From the NCBI GenBank assembly GCA_903927605.1, contig CAIYNT010000284.1, positions 1 through 8,536 on the forward strand: DNA of 8,536 bases, written 5' to 3'. The position numbers and the translations under genes are program-made. Origin of the DNA: an uncultured Holophagaceae bacterium. GTDB taxonomy: Bacteria > Acidobacteriota > Holophagae > Holophagales > Holophagaceae. Shown piece after piece: positions 5,498 to 8,536 of the stretch. The notes under the pieces are model-generated. The model had not been told where the DNA came from. It made no database searches and saw only the letters and a list, made by a program, of their open reading frames with translations. The first letter of the stretch is position 1. The number at the start of each line of letters is the position of its first letter.

Positions 5498-6388
5498 TTA
5501 GGCTCCGGCCGGAGTCCGCAGGGACAGCACGATCTCTTCGATGCGGGCGTCTTTCTCGGCCCACATGGCCTGCACGTAGGCCTGCATACGGGCGCGGAAG
5601 GCGGGATCGCCCTCGTAGTCGCCGCCCAGCAGGTCCTTCGGAATCTCCCGCTCGTGCACGCGGACCACCACCTGCCGCACCTTGCCCGACAGCAGGTCCC
5701 AGAAGCTGGGCACGCCCTCCGGGTAGACGATGGTGACGTCGAGCAGCGCATCGAAGCGCTCCCCCATGGCCGAGAGCGCCGTGGCCAGGCCACCCACCTT
5801 GGGCTTCAGCAGGTGGCGGTAGGGCGACTGCTGCGCGTCGCGTTTCGCCCGGCTGAACCGGGTGCCTTCGAGGAAGTTCATCACCGAGGTGGGGATCTGG
5901 CGGAACTTCTCGCAGGCCTTCCGGGCCGTGGCCAGATCCGATGAGCGGCTGCCACTCCGGCGTTTCATGAAGGGGAAGTCCAGCGCCCACCAGGCCAGGC
6001 CCATGACCGGGACATAGAGCAGCTGCCGCTTGAGGAAGAACTTCAGGAAGGGCACCCGGCGGTGGAAGACCTTCTGCAGCACCAGGATGTCCACCCAGCT
6101 CTGGTGGTTGCTGCTCACCAGGTACCAGCCCTTGCGCCGCAGCCCCTCCAGGCCCGCCACGTCCCAGTGCATGCGCTGCACCAGGGCCATCCACCAGCCG
6201 TTCACGGCGATCCAGCCCTCGGCCAGGGCATTCAGCACCCGATCCGACCCGCGGCGGACCACGCCGAAGGGCAGCGCCAGCTTCACCAGCGCCACCGGGA
6301 TCATCCCGGAGCAGATGGCCACGGCATTGGCCGCCAGCACGGAACTAGCAAAGCTGCCCTTGAGTGTGGACCAGAAGCGCTTGAGCAT
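5498..6388 (-). CDS. yihG: YihG-like lysophospholipid acyltransferase (PlsC superfamily)
   Basis: This 296-residue protein belongs to the PlsC / 1-acyl-glycerol-3-phosphate acyltransferase superfamily, YihG type. It is expected to transfer an acyl chain to a lysophospholipid at the inner membrane. Catalytic motif I is N94-H95-Q-S-W-V-D100 (HxxxxD). The glycerol-phosphate-binding motif is F172-L-E174-G-T-R177. YihG-like blocks are FFLKRQLLYVPVMGLAWWAL, LDFPFMKRR, KACEKFRQIPTSVMNFLEG, YRHLLKPKVGG, VTIVYPEG and the C-terminal AMWAEKD. A hydrophobic segment near 15-39 is a probable membrane anchor and another stretch spans about 123-139. The start ATG (6386-6388) was chosen because the longer open frame upstream has no family similarity and crosses the divergent gene. 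The Shine-Dalgarno is weak. Length is close to the roughly 300 residues usual for YihG. Confidence 0.92.
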   Translation of the reverse strand: MLKRFWSTLKGSFASSVLAANAVAICSGMIPVALVKLALPFGVVRRGSDRVLNALAEGWIAVNGWWMALVQRMHWDVAGLEGLRRKGWYLVSSNHQSWVDILVLQKVFHRRVPFLKFFLKRQLLYVPVMGLAWWALDFPFMKRRSGSRSSDLATARKACEKFRQIPTSVMNFLEGTRFSRAKRDAQQSPYRHLLKPKVGGLATALSAMGERFDALLDVTIVYPEGVPSFWDLLSGKVRQVVVRVHEREIPKDLLGGDYEGDPAFRARMQAYVQAMWAEKDARIEEIVLSLRTPAGA

Positions 6389-6514
6389 TCGGTGGACCCC
6401 GACCGGCCCCGGGTGCCGGATCGGACAGCATACCGAGGCCCGAGATCCCGTTGCCCCGGAATTCCTTGCCGGTCCTTCCGCTATGCTTTGGAGATGCTCC
6501 CAGGAGAAAAACAG
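6389..6514. promoter_or_regulatory. Divergent promoter region, yihG-like gene / SHOCT gene
   Basis: This 126-bp gap separates the start codons of two divergent genes, so both must be transcribed from within or near it. A TATGCT -10-like hexamer occurs on each strand: 6482-6487 on plus and 6432-6427 on minus. Neither has a convincing -35 at the normal distance, so the exact promoters are not assigned. The plus-strand gene has a good Shine-Dalgarno, AGGAG at 6502-6506, eight bases before its ATG. Confidence 0.4.
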
Positions 6515-7390
6515 ATGCGACACAGGGGATGGATGTTCCGGATGCTGCTGCTGGCCCTGGCCCCGACCGCCGTCTGGGCTGCCGCCACCGACCAGGCCCA
6601 GTGGAAGATCGCCAACTTCACCTGGGTGAAACTGGTGCCCGCCGAACCCGGCGCACCGGCCAACGCCCAGCCCGTCGCCCTCAGCCCGGAAGCCCTCCAG
6701 TCCCTCCTCGCCCGCGTGCAGGCCCGGGATACCGGACAGGATGTCCCCCTCTTCGGCAAGGACGAGCTGAAGGAGCTCTCGGCGGCCCTGAGCGAGGCCT
6801 TCGCCCTGGCCCAGCCCGGCGAAGACCTGATCCTGCTGAGCACCAGCAAGCACAGCCCCAAAAGCGGGTTCATGGCCAGCCTCCTGGAGCGGGCCACGGC
6901 CCTCACCGCGCGGCTCTTCGTGCGGGACGGGGCCCTGAACCTCATCGTCCACGATGCCCGGCTGGACTTCATGGACCAGTACCTGGTCGACAACCTCGAG
7001 CCCCGCTTCGCCTACGGTTCCCGGAAGACGGCCTCCGCGGCACTGCTCAAGGCCCCCCAGGCCACGCGCCTGCGGCCCGACTGGCTGACTTTCCCGCTGG
7101 CGGTCCAGGCCCCGTCCCCTGCTGCCCTGGCCGCCCCCGTTGCAACCGTAGTTCCAGTGCAGGTCGCCGCCCCGGTCCTGACGGCACCGGCTGTTCCGGT
7201 CCCTGCCCCCACCGTGGCGGCAACTCCCGCGCCCGCGGCCTCGCCCAAGGGGACCACTGCCACCGGTGAGGACGCCGCCTACGAGGCCAAGGCCCAGCGT
7301 CTCCGGACCCTCAAGCGCCTCCGGGACGAGAACCTCATCAGCGAAGCCGAATACCAGGAGAAGCGCGAAGCCATCCTGAAGACGCTGTAG
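6515..7390 (+). CDS. Exported protein with C-terminal SHOCT domain
   Basis: The product is 291 residues. The start ATG 6515 follows AGGAG (6502-6506) at good spacing; the frame is open further upstream but runs into the divergent gene. Residues 1-22 look like a Sec signal peptide: Arg-rich MRHRGWMFR, hydrophobic MLLLALAPTAV, then a likely cut after W-A near 22. Residues about 28-196 form a domain I do not recognise (IANFTWVKL, LFGKDELKELSAALSEAFA, LNLIVHDARLDFMDQYLVD). Residues about 197-250 are a Pro/Ala/Val-rich linker. Residues about 255-291 (AYEAKAQRLRTLKRLRDENL, ISEAEYQEKREAIL) fit the SHOCT short C-terminal domain. SHOCT domains are often oligomerisation or localisation modules. The likely location is periplasmic; no lipobox Cys is seen. 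Specific function is unknown. Confidence 0.87.
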   Translation: MRHRGWMFRMLLLALAPTAVWAAATDQAQWKIANFTWVKLVPAEPGAPANAQPVALSPEALQSLLARVQARDTGQDVPLFGKDELKELSAALSEAFALAQPGEDLILLSTSKHSPKSGFMASLLERATALTARLFVRDGALNLIVHDARLDFMDQYLVDNLEPRFAYGSRKTASAALLKAPQATRLRPDWLTFPLAVQAPSPAALAAPVATVVPVQVAAPVLTAPAVPVPAPTVAATPAPAASPKGTTATGEDAAYEAKAQRLRTLKRLRDENLISEAEYQEKREAILKTL

Positions 7391-7576
7391 GGATTGGAAT
7401 CAGGCTGGAGTCTGGAGACCGGAGGTACGGCTTTCTGGGTGACCCTGCGGGCCACGCCAGTATTGCCTTTGGGCCGTTCAGATGGGTCGGCGCCGAACTT
7501 AGAGGTCGCGCCGCTGAGCGGCGCAGCAGGGATCCGTACCTCCGGTCTCCAGTCTCCGGTCCCCAGACTCCAATCT
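7391..7576. repeat. Long inverted repeat between two convergent genes
   Basis: CTGGAGACCGGAGGTACGG (7412-7430) pairs perfectly over 19 bp with 7534-7552. Outside this the arms continue as looser copies of a GGAGTCTGGAGACC-like unit (7391-7411 and 7553-7576), so each arm is about 40 bp and internally repetitive. The enclosed segment of about 100 bp holds a smaller perfect hairpin, GCGCCGC-TGA-GCGGCGC (7508-7524), and no convincing gene. It lies tail to tail between the SHOCT gene and the metallopeptidase gene and could end transcription from both sides, though T-tracts are absent. Confidence 0.85.
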
Positions 7577-7582
7577 CCACCC

Positions 7583-7954
7583 TCACCCCCAGCCCAGCTC
7601 CTCCAGCCGCGCCTCGCTGATGCCGAAGTGGTGGGCGATTTCATGGATGACGGTGGTGGCGATCGCCTCACGCAGCTCCTCCTCGCCCCGGCAGCCCTCC
7701 ACCAGCGGCCCACGGTAGATCGTGATGCGGGGCGGCAGCTCGCCGGATTCCCGCGGGCCCCGGGTCAGCGCATGGCCCGAATAAAGGCCGTAGAGGGTCT
7801 CGTCCTCCGGGACGCCCAGCTCATCCAGCAGCGCGTCCGGCGCCCAGTCTTCGATGACCACGGAGACACCGTCCAAGTACGGCCGGAACTCCGCGGGGAT
7901 CCGCGCCAGCGCCTCGTCCACCAACCTGCGAAATCTTGGATCGGACACATGCAT
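7583..7954 (-). CDS. Small zincin-like metallopeptidase family protein (HExxH)
   Basis: This 123-residue protein fits the small metallopeptidase family PF06262 / COG3824, normally 110-130 residues. The zinc motif is H104-E105-I-A-H108 in TTVIHEIAHHFGISEARLEELG, with Glu114 as a possible further ligand. Upstream blocks typical of the family are the N-terminal FRRLVDEALARIP, VSVVIEDWAP, TLYGLYSG and PPRITIYRGPL. There is no signal peptide, so it is likely cytoplasmic. Substrates of the family are not known to me. The ATG is preceded by AGGA seven bases upstream (7962-7965 on the plus strand). It appears to be a single-gene unit, with repeats on both sides. Confidence 0.92.
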   Translation of the reverse strand: MHVSDPRFRRLVDEALARIPAEFRPYLDGVSVVIEDWAPDALLDELGVPEDETLYGLYSGHALTRGPRESGELPPRITIYRGPLVEGCRGEEELREAIATTVIHEIAHHFGISEARLEELGWG

Positions 7955-8048
7955 GGATTGATCCTATTCCTGTTCGAGGCCAAACCAGCTCTACCACAAA
8001 TTTCAGTCTGTCTCGTGGAGCGGCTTCGCCGATACCGAGCAGGCGGGG

Positions 8049-8102
8049 AGACCACGAACCAATCCGTTTCCCTTCGCGGTCTTGGTGGTCTTCGTGGTGA
8101 AT
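8049..8102. repeat. CCACGAAG-type microrepeat, one full arm and a short partner
   Basis: The arm at 8072-8102 (CTTCGCGGTCTTGGTGGTCT then TCGTGGTGAAT) is nearly the same as the right arm at 474-502 ahead of serA, so the family is dispersed in the genome. A short possible partner, AGACCACGAAC, lies at 8049-8059, giving a weak palindrome. The gap 7955-8117 contains no gene that I can support. Confidence 0.65.
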
Positions 8103-8123
8103 CCCCTGGAAAGGGCCTCAGAG

Positions 8124-8503
8124 CCCATCCAGCGGGCTGGTCACACCCCGGCCGTCCTTGTTCAAGACGTGGGTGAGCCCGGAGCAGGAGCGGAGGGCCA
8201 CCGTCGCGCCCTGTGCGATGGCCCGAAGGGCGCGGCCCCAGGATGGGCCGCGTGAGGATCCCCTCTTTAGCCGCCGTAGAATTACAACCCGTCCAGCGGG
8301 CTGGTCACACCCCGGCCGCCCTTGTTCAGGACGTGGGTGAACCCGGAGCAGGAGCGGAGGGCCACCGTCGCGCTCTGCGCGATGGCCCGAAGGGCGCGGC
8401 CCCAGGATGGGCCGCGTGAGGGTCCCCTCTTTAGCCGCCGTAGAATCACAACCCATCCAGCGGGCTGCTCACACCCCGGCCGCCCTTGTTCAAGACGTGG
8501 GTG
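8124..8503 (-). repeat. 164-bp tandem repeat carrying copies of the integrase 3' end
   Basis: Two full units, 8124-8287 and 8288-8451, differ at about 8 of 164 positions by hand count. A third, partial unit, 8452-8503 (52 bp), is the 3' end of the integrase gene itself. Read on the minus strand, each copy encodes THVLNK-(G/D)-GRGV-(T/S)-SPLDGL and a stop: TGA 8446-8448 in the real gene, TAA 8282-8284 and TGA 8118-8120 in the copies. The rest of the unit is non-coding and contains a perfect 8-bp hairpin, CGCGGCCC / GGGCCGCG (8231-8252 and 8395-8416), plus a GCGCCCT / AGGGCGC pair (8206-8233). The match to the gene ends inside the catalytic Tyr codon (8503-8505). Confidence 0.93.
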
Positions 8504-8536
8504 TAGATCATCGTCGTGGCCACGTCCTTGTGGCCC
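8446..8536 (-). CDS. intI: Integron-type tyrosine recombinase, C-terminal end (rest outside window)
   Basis: Only the last 29 codons and the stop are in view; the gene continues past the right edge. The sequence starts GHKDVATTMIYTHVLNKGGR and ends GVSSPLDGL. GH supplies the conserved His of the recombinase box, and the Tyr of IYTHV (codon 8503-8505) is the nucleophile that attacks DNA. The ending GGRGVSSPLD is characteristic of integron integrases (IntI) rather than XerC/D or most phage integrases. Whether an attI site and cassettes lie beyond the other end of the gene cannot be seen. Its 3' end is the source, or one copy, of the 164-bp tandem repeat that follows it. Confidence 0.82.
   Translation of the reverse strand, partial: GHKDVATTMIYTHVLNKGGRGVSSPLDGL

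Noticed and set aside
4866..5501. A 211-codon plus-strand frame across the repeat-filled gap
   Set aside because: It translates the microrepeats and hairpins (for example repeated HLRHLR from the 9-bp array), has no ribosome-binding site and overlaps the end of the preceding gene. It is open by chance.
6466..6487. Sigma-70 promoter TTGCCG / TATGCT for the SHOCT gene
   Set aside because: The spacing between the two hexamers is only 10 bp, far from the usual 17, so I recorded just a divergent promoter region.
6062..6514. Upstream extension of the SHOCT gene frame
   Set aside because: It runs antisense through the acyltransferase gene, while ATG 6515 has a good Shine-Dalgarno and opens a signal peptide.
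6389..6952. Upstream extension of the acyltransferase frame
   Set aside because: The frame stays open for about 190 codons before ATG 6388 but runs antisense through the SHOCT gene and has no acyltransferase similarity.
8124..8451. Integron cassette array with attC sites
   Set aside because: The units lie beyond the 3' end of the integrase, the opposite side from where attI and cassettes normally sit. They carry no new gene, and I could not find the paired RYYYAAC / GTTRRRY cores.
8118..8456. A 112-codon minus-strand frame through the 164-bp units
   Set aside because: The unit length is not a multiple of three, so the frame reads successive copies in different frames. Only its last stretch resembles the integrase tail. 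It is an artefact of the duplication, not a gene.

Overview
The window is GC-rich (strong G/C bias at third codon positions) and tightly packed with housekeeping-type genes. The gene content suggests an acidobacterium of the Holophaga/Geothrix type: a DUF1015-serA-serC cluster, a YihG-type acyltransferase, many short intergenic microrepeats, a GxxExxY gene and an integron-type integrase. That assignment is an inference from gene content and style, not from a marker gene.

Layout. Positions 1-2963 form a plus-strand serine-biosynthesis cluster: the C-terminal part of a DUF1015 protein, serA (short, ACT-less phosphoglycerate dehydrogenase), a small GxxExxY / PD-(D/E)XK-like gene, then serC (phosphoserine aminotransferase), closed by a very good intrinsic terminator (2982-3019). 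Positions 3175-4869 encode a 564-residue, mostly helical protein I do not recognise. Positions 4870-5497 have no gene but are full of structure: nested inverted repeats, three stem-loops that abut one another, and a 9-bp tandem repeat. A YihG-like lysophospholipid acyltransferase (minus, 5498-6388) is divergent from an exported protein with a C-terminal SHOCT domain (plus, 6515-7390). A large inverted repeat lies between the SHOCT gene and a convergent HExxH metallopeptidase (minus, 7583-7954). The right edge holds the last 29 codons of a minus-strand integron-type tyrosine recombinase. Beyond its 3' end lie two further copies of a 164-bp unit that carries that same 3' end.

The most interesting theme is the intergenic DNA. 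At least six places carry arms built of degenerate 9-11 bp units (CCACGAAGA, CGCGAATG, CACAGAT, TCTGCGTCA and similar), often in inverted pairs. One pair of 34-bp arms brackets the GxxExxY gene exactly, between serA and serC, and supplies its start codon. A gene-less pair of related arms sits one gene upstream, between DUF1015 and serA. This is consistent with a family of palindromic elements in which some copies carry a small nuclease-fold gene and others are empty. Mobility is a hypothesis only, and I see no target-site duplication.
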